DNA of 64,000 bases, from the NCBI GenBank assembly GCA_020436085.1, contig JAGQYM010000008.1, forward strand, positions 1 through 64,000. Direction: 5' to 3'. The first letter of the stretch is position 1, and the number at the start of each line of letters is the position of its first letter. The notes under the pieces are model-generated. The model did not search any database. It worked only from the letters and a program-made list of their open reading frames with translations, and was not told the DNA's origin. This document shows positions 27,526 to 36,989 of the stretch, in pieces. A program made the position numbers and the translations under genes. Source of the stretch: Cyclobacteriaceae bacterium (GTDB lineage: Bacteria > Bacteroidota > Bacteroidia > Cytophagales > Cyclobacteriaceae).

Positions 27526-29179
27526 CAGCCGCAGTTTTTACTTGTTTCGCATATTTGAAAAGCACTCCACTTTTCACTCTCAACTCTGGCGCTTTGTATT
27601 TTGATTTTCTTATTACAAGCGTCTTTTCGTCCACGAGTAAATTGAGCTGCTTTTTCTTTACATCGATTTCTATCCAGTCACCATCTTCAACCAAAGACAG
27701 AAGTCCGCCATCAAATGCTTCTGGTGTAATGTGGCCCACGACAAAACCGTGAGTTCCACCAGAGAATCTACCATCGGTTATCAACGCCACATTTTTGCCA
27801 AGACCTGCTCCCATAATCGCGCTTGTTGGCTTGAGCATCTCGGGCATTCCTGGCGCGCCTTTTGGTCCAACAAAACGAATCACGACCACGTCCCCTTCCT
27901 TTACTTTTCCCGAACGAATTCCATCGATGAGTTCAAACTCGCCATTGAACACGCGAGCTGTGCCTTTAAACTTTTCACCTTCTTTGCCGGTGATCTTTGC
28001 TACAGATCCTTTCTCCGCCAGGTTGCCATAAAGAATTTGGATGTGACCAGTTTTTTTTATGGCCTTGTCGAGAGGTACGATGATGTCTTGCTTTTCAAAG
28101 TCAATTGCTGGAACGTCTTTTAAATTCTCAGCGAGTGTTTTTCCGGTCACAGTAAGGCAGTCACCGTGAAGAAGTCCCTGTTCAAGCAGGTACTTCAATA
28201 CAAGAGGTGTTCCTCCGATTTTGTGAAGGTCTTCCATCAGGTACTTACCGCTTGGCTTGAGATCTGCAATAAGCGGTGTAGCATCGGATATGCGCTGAAA
28301 GTCCTCTTGTGTTAGTTTGAGTCCAACCGATTTCGCCATCGCTATCAGGTGAAGCACTGCGTTTGTCGATCCTCCAAGAGCCATCACGATGGTCAAAGCA
28401 TTTTCAAATGCCTTTGCCGTCATGATGTCAGAAGGCTTGATATCTTTTTCTAATAGATGTCTGATGGCCTCGCTTGCTTTGCGACACTCTTCTGATTTTT
28501 CTTTACTCAATGCAGGATTTGAAGAAGAGTAGGGCAACGCCATCCCTAGTGCTTCGATCGCAGAGGCCATTGTGTTTGCGGTATACATGCCACCACAGGC
28601 ACCGGCCCCCGGACAAGCGTTTTGAATAATGCCTTTGTAGTCTTCATCCGACAGCTTGTCGGCCATCTTTTCACCGAGCGCTTCGAAAGCTGACACTATA
28701 TTTAATGACTTCCCCTTCCAGTGCCCGCCAGCGATAGTTCCTCCGTACACCATAATGGCAGGTCGGTTCAACCTTCCCATAGCGATAAGGGAGCCTGGCA
28801 TATTCTTGTCGCATCCTACTACCGCGATGAGTCCATCATAGTACTGCGCATTACAAACTGTTTCTATGGAGTCAGCAATCACCTCGCGGCTTACCAAAGA
28901 ATAACGCATGCCCTCGGTACCGTTAGAGATACCATCACTCACACCGATAGTATGGAAAACCAAACCCACAAGTTCCTGATCCCAAACTGCCTGCTTTACT
29001 TCTTGCGCGAGCGCGTTGAGGTGCATATTGCAAGTGTTGCCATCGAAGCCGGTGCTCACGATTCCTACTTGCGCCTTCGTGAGGTCGTGTTCTGTAAGGC
29101 CAATCCCGTATAGCATTGCCTGTGACGCGGGCAGTGTCGAATCTTGCGTGATGGTTTTGCTGTACTTGTTTAGCGCCAT
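27500..29179 (-). CDS. ilvD: Dihydroxy-acid dehydratase
   Basis: 559 residues, iron-sulfur enzyme that makes the 2-oxo acids of valine and isoleucine. Cluster and metal signatures are [32 protein letters not shown] and [18 protein letters not shown], and near the end [17 protein letters not shown]. Three cysteines are placed as expected. It starts 19 bp after ilvE and overlaps ilvB. Confidence 0.96.
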   Translation of the reverse strand: MALNKYSKTITQDSTLPASQAMLYGIGLTEHDLTKAQVGIVSTGFDGNTCNMHLNALAQEVKQAVWDQELVGLVFHTIGVSDGISNGTEGMRYSLVSREVIADSIETVCNAQYYDGLIAVVGCDKNMPGSLIAMGRLNRPAIMVYGGTIAGGHWKGKSLNIVSAFEALGEKMADKLSDEDYKGIIQNACPGAGACGGMYTANTMASAIEALGMALPYSSSNPALSKEKSEECRKASEAIRHLLEKDIKPSDIMTAKAFENALTIVMALGGSTNAVLHLIAMAKSVGLKLTQEDFQRISDATPLIADLKPSGKYLMEDLHKIGGTPLVLKYLLEQGLLHGDCLTVTGKTLAENLKDVPAIDFEKQDIIVPLDKAIKKTGHIQILYGNLAEKGSVAKITGKEGEKFKGTARVFNGEFELIDGIRSGKVKEGDVVVIRFVGPKGAPGMPEMLKPTSAIMGAGLGKNVALITDGRFSGGTHGFVVGHITPEAFDGGLLSLVEDGDWIEIDVKKKQLNLLVDEKTLVIRKSKYKAPELRVKSGVLFKYAKQVKTAADGCVTDEG

Positions 29180-29198
29180 GCTTTTAATTGTTCGGAAA

Positions 29199-30086
29199 CT
29201 AAACGATTACGTAACTGTAGCTCTTGTCCATTACAAGGCAGCGGTATGCTTCCTGAATGATTGCACCGAGTGATTCCTTCCAGGGCTTCACAAACTTTTG
29301 TCCTTCTATGGATTCAATTCCAATTACTTCAGCAGCCGTACCACAGAAGAAAGCGCTGTCGGCTTCGAAGAAATCTTCAGGTTTGAATTTCTTTTCTTCT
29401 ACCCGAAGGTCAAGCTCAGCGCAGATTTCCAGAACTGTTTGTCTCGTGATTCCAGGTAGAATGCTGCCACGAGGAGGGGTGTATAGAACACCGTCTTTCT
29501 CATAGAAGAAATTTGCGCCTGGTCCTTCCGCCACAAATCCCTCCATGTCCAACATCAAGCCCTCATCGAAACCCCTCTGCTTTGCTTCGGTGGTTGCCAA
29601 TATCGAGTTGACATAGTGACCGCATGCCTTGGCTTCTACTTTTACTGACCTGGGATTTGGTCTTTGATAGGAAGACACACACACTTTTAATAATTGATCG
29701 CCCAGATATTTTCCCCACTCCCAAGTGGCAATCATAAGAGAAACTTTGCTAGGTGCCGTCAACGACATGTTTGGCGCGCAAAACACCAACGGACGGATGT
29801 AGGCGTTAGCCTGATTGTTCTTTGCGAGTACTTGATAAGTGATCTGTGTTAGTTCTTCCGGACTATAGTCGAAGGGTATCCCAATGAGTGAAGCACTGCT
29901 CTTTAGTCGCTCGTAGTGCTCATGGGCTTTGAATATTTTAACTCCGTTTACCGTTTGATAAGCGCGGATTCCTTCGAACACGCCATAGCCATAGTGAAGA
30001 GATTGGCTATATAAATCTGTCTTTGCCTCAGCGGCCTTCACAAAATTTCCATCCAGGAAAATCACTGTGTCATCGTTGTAATACAT
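29199..30086 (-). CDS. ilvE: Branched-chain amino-acid aminotransferase
   Basis: 295 residues, class IV PLP fold. [13 protein letters not shown] near the N-terminus, the PLP lysine in [37 protein letters not shown], and [13 protein letters not shown] identify it. It performs the last step to Val, Leu and Ile. It is the first gene of ilvEDBNCA, so the leader peptide and terminator at 30123-30290 would control the whole operon. Confidence 0.95.
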   Translation of the reverse strand: MYYNDDTVIFLDGNFVKAAEAKTDLYSQSLHYGYGVFEGIRAYQTVNGVKIFKAHEHYERLKSSASLIGIPFDYSPEELTQITYQVLAKNNQANAYIRPLVFCAPNMSLTAPSKVSLMIATWEWGKYLGDQLLKVCVSSYQRPNPRSVKVEAKACGHYVNSILATTEAKQRGFDEGLMLDMEGFVAEGPGANFFYEKDGVLYTPPRGSILPGITRQTVLEICAELDLRVEEKKFKPEDFFEADSAFFCGTAAEVIGIESIEGQKFVKPWKESLGAIIQEAYRCLVMDKSYSYVIV

Positions 30087-30090
30087 ACTT

Positions 30091-30113
30091 CTTTAGAACA
30101 ATCGTTAGTTTGT
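30091..30113 (-). promoter_or_regulatory. Leader element shared by ilvE and leuC
   Basis: On the plus strand it contains GAACAATCGTTAGTTTGT, preceded by CTTTA. It ends 4 bp before the ilvE ATG and downstream of the terminator, so it is only transcribed in read-through RNA. 21 of 23 bases match 14656-14678 before leuC. Confidence 0.6.
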
Positions 30114-30122
30114 AAATCCCAT

Positions 30123-30156
30123 ATAAAACAAAACCGCCCCGGTTATCGGGGCGGTT
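30123..30156 (-). terminator. Attenuator terminator of the ilv operon
   Basis: On the minus strand AACCGCCCCG, a short loop and CGGGGCGGTT form a 10-bp GC-rich stem followed by TTGTTTT. It lies between the leader peptide stop (30183) and ilvE (30086). Its left arm CCGCCCCG can pair instead with CGGGGTGG at 30186-30193, which overlaps the last leader codons (Pro-Gly-Trp). This is the terminator/antiterminator switch expected for ribosome-controlled attenuation. Confidence 0.88.
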
Positions 30157-30182
30157 CACTATTTCTTTTCAAGACTATAGTA

Positions 30183-30290
30183 TCACCACCCCGGTTTTCG
30201 AAGAATAATGACACTAATAATGACAAGCACACCCGTAATCGAATTGATTACAGAGTTGTTAGTTTCAAAAATGTTCGCTGCTTTCTTCAC
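30183..30290 (-). CDS. Val/Leu/Ile leader peptide of ilvEDBNCA
   Basis: A 35-codon frame on the minus strand from GTG 30290 to TGA at 30185-30183; an in-frame stop lies shortly upstream. It begins MKKAANIFE and has the run GVLVIISVIIL (codons 20-30), where 9 of 10 codons after the Gly are Val, Leu or Ile. It ends RKPGW. Starved ribosomes stalling in this run would leave the GGGGTGG of the last codons free to pair with the terminator's left arm and so prevent termination. When all three amino acids are plentiful the ribosome reaches the stop, covers that stretch, and the terminator forms. The peptide itself needs no function. No Shine-Dalgarno sequence is evident, as usual in this phylum. Confidence 0.85.
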   Translation of the reverse strand: MKKAANIFETNNSVINSITGVLVIISVIILRKPGW

Positions 30291-30616
30291 ATTGTTGTGC
30301 TTGCATTACAAGATTGGATTTTTTTTCTCTGTGATTCAACAAATTCCTTTAAAAAATTTTGTACTGACCTCTTAACGAATGTTAGGTAGAGTTTGAAAAT
30401 TGGGTTTTTCTTATCGTAAGAAATCTCAAATTACACCATTCTTCATACCTCGATAACGTTTGCGAGATCAACTTTTTGCCACCGAAACTCTCTGCTGATC
30501 ATTCAAGGCGCTCTGCCAATATCATCACCTCAAATTTATTGTAAACAGTTGATTATCAGTGCAAAATAGAATCTATGTAGATTAGCATTTACTAATTAAT
30601 TTAGTATTTTTACTAA
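30291..30616. other. Divergent control region of ilv operon and dinB
   Basis: 326 bp with no gene. It must hold the ilv promoter (minus) and the dinB promoter (plus). I could not place a clean TTG/TAnnTTTG pair for either. AT-rich; the palindrome at its right end (30600-30617) is listed separately. Confidence 0.5.
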
Positions 30617-30617
30617 A
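30600..30617. promoter_or_regulatory. Palindrome at the dinB start, candidate operator
   Basis: TTTAGTA-TTTT-TACTAAA is a perfect 7-bp inverted repeat ending on the A of the dinB ATG. A third half-site, TTTACTAA, lies just upstream, in alternating orientation. Placement over the start fits a repressor site, for example for DNA-damage control of the polymerase genes; I do not know the LexA box of this group. Confidence 0.45.
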
Positions 30618-31804
30618 TGAACGCCAGATCGGTTATCCATTTCGACCTCGATGCCTTTTTTGTGGGAGTGGAGTGTAAACTAAACCCTGCCCTTGAGGGT
30701 CGCCCCCTGATTATCGGAGGAATCAGCAGGAGAGGAGTGGTGGCCGCGTGCAGCTATGAGGCCCGAAAGTTTGGCGTGCACTCTGCAATGCCGATGTACC
30801 TGGCGCTTCAGCTTTGTCCTGATGCCAAGGTAATTTCTGGTGATATGGAGGCTTACAGTAAGCACTCACATTTGGTTACTGAGATTATTGCGGATTCTGC
30901 CCCGTCCTTTGAAAAATCTTCGATCGATGAGTTTTATGTAGACGCAACCGGGATGGACAGATTTTTTGGCGCGTTTAAGTGGGCGGTCGGACTTCGCAAA
31001 AAAATTAAAGACAACAGTGGCCTTACGATTTCTATGGGTATGTCCGTGAACAAGTTGGTATCGAAGGTTGCTACGGGAGAATTTAAACCTAACGCAGAAA
31101 AACTTGTGCCCGCTGGAGAAGAGCGGGATTTTCTGGCGCCTCTCTCGGTTGACAAAATTCCCATGATCGGAAAACAAACTGCTTCATTCCTCTATGATAT
31201 GGGCGTGCGTAAGGTTGCAACATTGCGCGAGATGCCTGTGAAGTTTTTGATAAGCGCCTTTGGAAAGAACGGCATCAGTCTGTGGAACAAAGCGCATGGC
31301 ATCGACAATGCACCAGTTGTTCCTTACAGTGAACAAAAATCAATCTCTACGGAATGCACATTTGATCAGGATAGCATTGACGTGAAAGGAATGAAGTCCA
31401 TACTTATCGCCATGGTGGAAAAGGTCGCGTTCAATTTGCGTGAACAACAAAAACTTGCGTCTTGTATTACGGTGAAGATCCGATATTCAAACTTTGACAC
31501 GGAGACAAAACAAATTCACGTTCCTTATACCTCATCCGACCACACGATACTTCGAACCGTGATGGAGCTTTTCGATCGACTGTACACGCGGAGGATGTTG
31601 GTCCGTTTGGTTGGTGTAAGACTCAGCGGATTGGTTCATGGTAATCACCAAATCAGTTTGTTTGATGATACTGAGGAAAGCATCAACCTGTATGAGGCCA
31701 TCGACAGGATGAAACACAAACATGGCGTGGAGAAACTTATCAGGGCCTCCACCTTGAACGTCAACAAGCGGGTGAGGATGGAGATGAATGCGTTTAAGGG
31801 ATAG
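30617..31804 (+). CDS. dinB: Y-family DNA polymerase (DNA polymerase IV)
   Basis: 395 residues. The palm has HFDLDAFFVGVE (first catalytic Asp pair) and SSIDEFYVD (third Asp and Glu), GRPLIIGG and the SYEARKFGVHSAMP fingers segment. The helix-hairpin-helix region KIPMIGKQTASFLYDMGV and a little-finger domain follow. The tail QISLFDD is a sliding-clamp binding motif. It performs error-prone lesion bypass. It is in the same direction as the dnaE-type polymerase at 32388, with a toxin-antitoxin pair on the other strand between them. Confidence 0.93.
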   Translation: MNARSVIHFDLDAFFVGVECKLNPALEGRPLIIGGISRRGVVAACSYEARKFGVHSAMPMYLALQLCPDAKVISGDMEAYSKHSHLVTEIIADSAPSFEKSSIDEFYVDATGMDRFFGAFKWAVGLRKKIKDNSGLTISMGMSVNKLVSKVATGEFKPNAEKLVPAGEERDFLAPLSVDKIPMIGKQTASFLYDMGVRKVATLREMPVKFLISAFGKNGISLWNKAHGIDNAPVVPYSEQKSISTECTFDQDSIDVKGMKSILIAMVEKVAFNLREQQKLASCITVKIRYSNFDTETKQIHVPYTSSDHTILRTVMELFDRLYTRRMLVRLVGVRLSGLVHGNHQISLFDDTEESINLYEAIDRMKHKHGVEKLIRASTLNVNKRVRMEMNAFKG

Positions 31805-31838
31805 ATTTTTAGATCGATAAGGTTTGACACCCATCAGT

Positions 31839-32201
31839 TTACTCAATCAGCAAAAGGTGGATAGAAGGTATTTTAGAAAAGCCTTTGTCAAACGTGAGAA
31901 TTGGAAGTTCATAATGCAAACCTGTGGCCGCTATGAGTGAGTCAGGTAATGATATTTTTCTCTCTTGTCTTAATTTAATAGCAATTTCTTTGATTTCATT
32001 GCTGTACGGAAGCAAAATGCAATCATCAAGAAGAGCTTGGGATATCACAATTTCGTTTTTGGATATACCTTTCATTCCGAGTAGTTCTATTTCGCTAACA
32101 AAAGATACCGCCAGTAACTTTTCCGTATATACCGCTAGCCTTCGGTCGCCCTCAAGAAGATTGATCAAGATGTTAGTGTCAGCAAGAAAATCAATCTTCA
32201 C
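31839..32201 (-). CDS. PIN-domain ribonuclease toxin (VapC type)
   Basis: 120 residues from GTG 32201, MKIDFLADTNILINLLEGD. The PIN acidic residues are visible: D8 in LADTN, E in SEIELLG, D in SLPDSLIAATG and D in LTFDKGF. PIN toxins cut tRNA or other RNA when not held by their antitoxin. The start overlaps the stop of the small gene 32191-32352 by 11 bp, the typical antitoxin-toxin arrangement. The pair sits between dinB and dnaE on the opposite strand and so probably arrived on its own. Confidence 0.88.
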   Translation of the reverse strand: MKIDFLADTNILINLLEGDRRLAVYTEKLLAVSFVSEIELLGMKGISKNEIVISQALLDDCILLPYSNEIKEIAIKLRQERKISLPDSLIAATGLHYELPILTFDKGFSKIPSIHLLLIE

Positions 32202-32352
32202 GTCTTGCCTCCTTCTGATAGGTCAGCCCATCAAGCCCACGTTTAAGAGACCCGAAGTATTTTTTGAGCGAGACCTTTCTTCTCGAGTCAAGCTTGGCAA
32301 GCGCCTTTTCGATTTCCGCCTTTGTGGCTCCTTTCTTTATCGTGATTACCAT
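32191..32352 (-). CDS. Antitoxin of the PIN toxin
   Basis: A 53-residue frame, short and easily missed, from ATG 32352 to TGA 32193-32191. It begins MVITIKKGATKAEIEKAL, then has KKYFGSLKRGLDGLTYQK and ends in charged residues. It matches the general form of small antitoxins (beta-strand plus Lys-rich helix, GxLKRGLDGL) paired with PIN toxins in Bacteroidetes. Its stop codon lies inside the toxin start. Confidence 0.75.
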   Translation of the reverse strand: MVITIKKGATKAEIEKALAKLDSRRKVSLKKYFGSLKRGLDGLTYQKEARRED

Positions 32353-32387
32353 AGGCAAATATAAAATAAAACCTGCTCGATAACCCG

Positions 32388-35300
32388 ATGTTCCTCAATT
32401 GCCATACCGCTTTTAGTTTTAAATATGGTACTCTTCAGGTAGAGGACCTTTTTAATGAAGCTCAGCGGTGTGGGGTCAAAAAACTTGTCCTTACCGAAAT
32501 CAATAACACTGCTTCATACATAGAACTGCTCAGACTTTGTAAAGAAAAACAACCAATCGATGAAAGCGGCCTGAACAGATTTGGCAAGCCTGGCTATGCG
32601 CTTGACATCGCGCTGGGTATCGAGTTCCGAAAGGAGGATAAGCTACTTTACGTTGCTATCGCCAGAAACAACGCAGGGTTTGAGGAAATGAACCGCTTCC
32701 TCTCTTTTCATAATATCAGGGGCACCGCGCTGCCCGAACAGGCTCCGGAGTGGAAGAATGTTTTCGTTATCTATCCGTTTGGAAAAAGGGAATCGCAACA
32801 TCTAAGAACGTACGAGTTCATTGGAATAAAAAAACATGAATTAAATCGTTTTGTCCTTTCGTCCTTTGCCAAGAGTTTACCGGGGAAGTTTGTCGCTCTG
32901 CATCCGGTAACGTTTGCCAAGAAGCGTGATTTTAATGTGCATCGGCTATTGCGGGCCATCCATCACAATACATTATTGAGTAAGCTGCCAGAGCATTTGC
33001 AAGCCCGTGAGGATGAGATGATGATGCCCGAGCGTGAGTTCGAATTAAGTTTTGCCGGTTTCCCACAGCTGACTGCGAACGCAAAGAAAATTCTTGACGC
33101 TTGTAACATTCACTTTGATTTGGGTGTCGATAAAAACAAACAATCTTTTTCCGGGGATCACGATGTGGACTGGGAACAGTTGGTGACCGATGCCTGGAAC
33201 GGATTTCAGCAACGATATGAAGCGGTCAACGAAAAGCTAAGAGAAAGATTTCAGCGGGAACTCAATATTATTAAGGAGAAAAAATTCTGTACCTACTATC
33301 TCATTGCCTATGACCTGATTAAGCATGCAAAGGAAAAAGGATATGACTTTGTAGGACGCGGTAGCGGAGCGAACAGTATGGTTGCCTACTGCCTGGGCAT
33401 TACCAACGTAGATCCAATTGAACTCGATTTATATTTTGAAAGATTTCTCAACCCTGAGCGGACTTCTCCCCCGGACTTTGATCTTGATTTTTCCTGGGAT
33501 AACAGGGACGCGAGCTATGAGTATTTGTTTTCGAAATATGGCCCCGAGCACATCTGTCTGTTAGGTACTCATGTCACCTATCAAAACCGCTCTGTATTGA
33601 GAGAGCTTGGTAAGGTTTTTGGATTGCCGAAAGAAGAGATCAACCAAATCGTTGAGGAGCCGGAACGACATCGATCAAGAGACCACATTACCGAATTGAT
33701 TTTTAAATATGCATCATATATTCAGGATCTACCTTCAAACATGTCCATTCATGCGGGCGGAGTATTGATCACGGAGAAGCCAATTTACGCCTACACCGCA
33801 ATTCATTTTCCGCCCAAGGGTTATCCGGTTTCTCATTTTGAGATGAACAACGCGGAGGATCTTGGCATTTTCAAATTTGATATCTTAAGTCAACGTGGCC
33901 TCGGACATCTGAAGGAAACGGTGAAGCATGTAAAACGAAATCAAAACATTGATGTGGATATCCACCGGTTTCGTGATTTCAAAAAAGATGAAAAAATAAA
34001 GTCCCTGTTGCGAGACAGTCATGCCATGGGGTGTTTTTATGTTGAGTCCCCCGCCATGCGAATGCTCTTGGGAAAATTAAAATGTGAAGACTATCTCACA
34101 CTCGTGGCAGCCAGTTCGATCATTCGACCAGGTGTCGCTCGATCCGGCATGATGCGCGCTTACATCGAGCGATTTCATAAAGTGCGAAATGGTGAATCCT
34201 ACGATCCCATTCATCCCAAGATTGATGAATTGATGAAAGAGACATTTGGCGTGATGGTGTATCAGGAGGATGTGATCAAGGTGGCGCATCACTTTGCAGA
34301 TATGTCATTATCGGAAGCTGATGTGCTTAGACGAAGTATGTCAGGTAAAATGAGATCACGGGAGAGTTTTAAAAAAGTGGAACAGAAATTTTTCGATAAC
34401 TGTGCTAGACTGGGCTACACCAAAGAAGTGACCGATCGTGTTTGGTATGAAATAGAAAGTTTTGCGGGATACTCATTTGCCAAAGGGCACTCAGCAAGTT
34501 ATGCGGTGGAGAGTTACCAAAGTCTCTATTTGAAAGCACACTACCCCCTTGAGTTCATGGTTGGAGTGATCAACAACTTTGGGGGTTTTTATAGCACGGA
34601 GTTTTATTTTCATGAGGCGAGAAGAAGCGGGGGCAAAATCAATGCACCTTGCGTAAATAGGAGTGAGCGTCTGACAACTATTTATGGTGATGAGATATTC
34701 ATAGGGTTCATTCACCTAAAGAGCCTTGAGTCAAAAGTGGTGGAGGCTATTATGGTGGATCGAGAAAGACAAGGACCGTTTACCGGTCTTGATAATTTTT
34801 TAAACCGAATATCCACCACGCTGGAGCAGGTCAGAATTCTTATTCGTTTGGGAGCTTTTCGCTTTACAGGTAAGTCAAAGCAAAGACTCTTGTGGGAGGC
34901 AATGCTTTACCTAAGTAATAGGGCTGCTAATAAATCAAGAACTCAGTCGACAGTATTATTTGACACTGAGCCTGGCGAATATCCGCTTCCTGTGCTTCAA
35001 AGACAGCCGCTCGAGGACGCCTTTGACGAGATTGAGCTGTTGGGATTTCCGCTTTGCGATCCCTTCATTTTGTTAGAGGCTCCCTGTCAAGGTGACACTA
35101 CCGAAAAAGAAATGGCAAGCTGCATACGGAAAACAGTGTCAATGGTGGGATATCTAGTCACTACAAAAAATACACGCACCCTAAAAGGTGAGTCGATGCA
35201 TTTTGGTACGTTTTACGATCGCAATGGAGATTTTTTTGACACGGTACATTTTCCAAATGTGGCGCGCGGGTTTCCGTTTAGAGGTAGGGGCTTTTATGAA

Positions 35301-35453
35301 ATGCGCGGAAAGGTGGTCGAAGATTTTGGTGTTCTATCTCTGGAGGTTGATTCAATGAAAAAACTTCCGATGATCAGCAAACGCATTGAACAAACGAAGG
35401 AATTTATAGAGATGCCGCGCGAGTCCAGGCATTCAGTTCAATCACATGAGTGA
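32388..35453 (+). CDS. dnaE2: DNA polymerase III alpha subunit, error-prone (DnaE2-like)
   Basis: 1021 residues, the length of DnaE2-type enzymes, versus about 1160 or more for replicative DnaE. The PHP domain begins FLNCHTAFSFKYGTLQVEDL; the palm shows VGRGSGANSMVAYCLGI and SPPDFDLDFSWD, with the catalytic Asp pair; FAKGHSASYAVESYQSLYLK lies in the fingers; an OB-like region is at the C-terminus. With dinB upstream it likely forms a damage-induced mutagenic synthesis set. A replicative role is unlikely given the size and context. It overlaps rlmD tail-to-tail by 12 bp. Confidence 0.88.
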   Translation: MFLNCHTAFSFKYGTLQVEDLFNEAQRCGVKKLVLTEINNTASYIELLRLCKEKQPIDESGLNRFGKPGYALDIALGIEFRKEDKLLYVAIARNNAGFEEMNRFLSFHNIRGTALPEQAPEWKNVFVIYPFGKRESQHLRTYEFIGIKKHELNRFVLSSFAKSLPGKFVALHPVTFAKKRDFNVHRLLRAIHHNTLLSKLPEHLQAREDEMMMPEREFELSFAGFPQLTANAKKILDACNIHFDLGVDKNKQSFSGDHDVDWEQLVTDAWNGFQQRYEAVNEKLRERFQRELNIIKEKKFCTYYLIAYDLIKHAKEKGYDFVGRGSGANSMVAYCLGITNVDPIELDLYFERFLNPERTSPPDFDLDFSWDNRDASYEYLFSKYGPEHICLLGTHVTYQNRSVLRELGKVFGLPKEEINQIVEEPERHRSRDHITELIFKYASYIQDLPSNMSIHAGGVLITEKPIYAYTAIHFPPKGYPVSHFEMNNAEDLGIFKFDILSQRGLGHLKETVKHVKRNQNIDVDIHRFRDFKKDEKIKSLLRDSHAMGCFYVESPAMRMLLGKLKCEDYLTLVAASSIIRPGVARSGMMRAYIERFHKVRNGESYDPIHPKIDELMKETFGVMVYQEDVIKVAHHFADMSLSEADVLRRSMSGKMRSRESFKKVEQKFFDNCARLGYTKEVTDRVWYEIESFAGYSFAKGHSASYAVESYQSLYLKAHYPLEFMVGVINNFGGFYSTEFYFHEARRSGGKINAPCVNRSERLTTIYGDEIFIGFIHLKSLESKVVEAIMVDRERQGPFTGLDNFLNRISTTLEQVRILIRLGAFRFTGKSKQRLLWEAMLYLSNRAANKSRTQSTVLFDTEPGEYPLPVLQRQPLEDAFDEIELLGFPLCDPFILLEAPCQGDTTEKEMASCIRKTVSMVGYLVTTKNTRTLKGESMHFGTFYDRNGDFFDTVHFPNVARGFPFRGRGFYEMRGKVVEDFGVLSLEVDSMKKLPMISKRIEQTKEFIEMPRESRHSVQSHE

Positions 35454-36851
35454 CATGGCAACTACATTTTCCGCGTGCATCGTGTGAGGAAACATATCGA
35501 CCGGCTGAACCTGATCAATTGAATATTTTTCGGAGAGTAATTTAAGATCGCGTGCTTGGGTTGCTGGATTGCAGCTTACATACACTATTCGTTTTGGCTC
35601 TGCTCTTAAAATCATTTTGCAAACATCCTCATGCATGCCAGCGCGAGGTGGATCGGTAATGATCACATCTGGTCGGCCATGTTCAGATAAAAAGCTGTCA
35701 TCCAGCAAATCTTTAATGTCTCCAGAAAAGAATTCGGTGTTGGTAATGCCATTAATCTGTGAATTGACCTTTGCGTCTGCAATGGCATCAGCAACGTATT
35801 CAAGTCCAACGACTTTCCTGGCATCTGCTGCAACAAAATTGGCAATAGTGCCGGTACCAGTGTAAAGGTCGTAAACCAGCTCATTGCCGGTAAGGCCCGC
35901 GAACTGCCACGCGATCTTGTACAGATGAAATGCCTGCTCTGAGTTGGTTTGGTAAAAGGATTTTGGACCTACGCGAAAATGCAAATCTCGTGCTCCATCC
36001 GGGCTCGGCATTTTTTCCGTGATGTAAGGATTGCCGCGCCAGGTAATTACCTGAAGGTCATGGAACGTATCGTTTCTTTTGCCATTGACCACATAGTTTA
36101 TAGACGTGACTTGCGGAAACAACTCTGCAACGCTGGACAAAATCAGATCAATCCATTTCTTTTTGTGTTCAGTTACCTGGAGTATAACCATCACCTCACC
36201 AGTAGAGGCAGTGCGTATCGTCAGTGTTCTAAGAAACCCGGTTTGTGATCTTAGGTTAAAAAAGGGAATATCAAGATCAAGTGACAGCTTTTTGATGTGT
36301 TGCCTTATTTCATTGGAGGGTGACGGCTGTAAGTGGCACTTGTCAAGGTCAAAAACCTTGTCGAACATTTTGGGAATGTGGTAGCCGAGGCCGGGACCTT
36401 TTATCTTATCCGTTTTCAGTTCTTCCCATGTCAACCATTGACTATCTGTAAATGTGAAGTCAAGTTTGTTTCGGTATTCTTTAATGTGCTGAGATCCCTT
36501 TATGGGAAATAATTCAGGTAATGTTAGTCCTCCAATGTGTTCGAGGTTGTCGCGAACTTGTTTCTTCTTGTAAAAAAGCTGAGTCTCATAATTGATGTGT
36601 TGCCATGTGCAGCCACCACAGATACCAAAGTGATCACAAAAAGGAGTTGCTCTCTTTTCAGAGTGCTGAGTGATGTTCGTTACGCGGGCTTCAAGAAAGC
36701 TCTTTTTCGATTTAGTAATTATTGCTTCAACGGTGTCTCCCGGTGCACCGCCCTTGAGAAAAACAACCAGCCCATCAATTTTGGCCACGCATTTCCCTTC
36801 GGCAGCCATTTCTTCAATCACGAGATTTTCAAGCTTGTCGCCTTTTTTCAC
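35442..36851 (-). CDS. rlmD: 23S rRNA uracil-C5-methyltransferase (RlmD/RumA type)
   Basis: 469 residues. An N-terminal TRAM domain (KLENLVIEEMAAEGKCVAKI) is followed by the iron-sulfur motif CDHFGICGGCTWQHI with a fourth Cys in DKCHLQPS, then the SAM site LVYDLYTGTGTIANFV, DPPRAGMHEDV and the catalytic Cys in YVSCNPATQARDL. RlmD methylates U1939 of 23S rRNA; RlmC or a tRNA enzyme is possible, since Bacteroidetes may carry several copies. Confidence 0.9.
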   Translation of the reverse strand: MKKGDKLENLVIEEMAAEGKCVAKIDGLVVFLKGGAPGDTVEAIITKSKKSFLEARVTNITQHSEKRATPFCDHFGICGGCTWQHINYETQLFYKKKQVRDNLEHIGGLTLPELFPIKGSQHIKEYRNKLDFTFTDSQWLTWEELKTDKIKGPGLGYHIPKMFDKVFDLDKCHLQPSPSNEIRQHIKKLSLDLDIPFFNLRSQTGFLRTLTIRTASTGEVMVILQVTEHKKKWIDLILSSVAELFPQVTSINYVVNGKRNDTFHDLQVITWRGNPYITEKMPSPDGARDLHFRVGPKSFYQTNSEQAFHLYKIAWQFAGLTGNELVYDLYTGTGTIANFVAADARKVVGLEYVADAIADAKVNSQINGITNTEFFSGDIKDLLDDSFLSEHGRPDVIITDPPRAGMHEDVCKMILRAEPKRIVYVSCNPATQARDLKLLSEKYSIDQVQPVDMFPHTMHAENVVAMSLM

Positions 36852-36989
36852 CTTTGGGTATATATAACTTTATTGTTGTGATTGTGCGCAAATTGCTGAT
36901 CAAGCGCGTCCATTGAGGTGGCGAAAATACACAATAATGGGGGTTTTGGTCGTGTGGCACTGTTCCTATATTTCGAATCAGACCAACCT

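Noticed and set aside
30183-30290. Riboswitch or T-box upstream of ilvE
   Set aside because: No T-box signature or riboswitch core is visible; the Ile/Leu/Val codon run with overlapping antiterminator fits a translated leader better.
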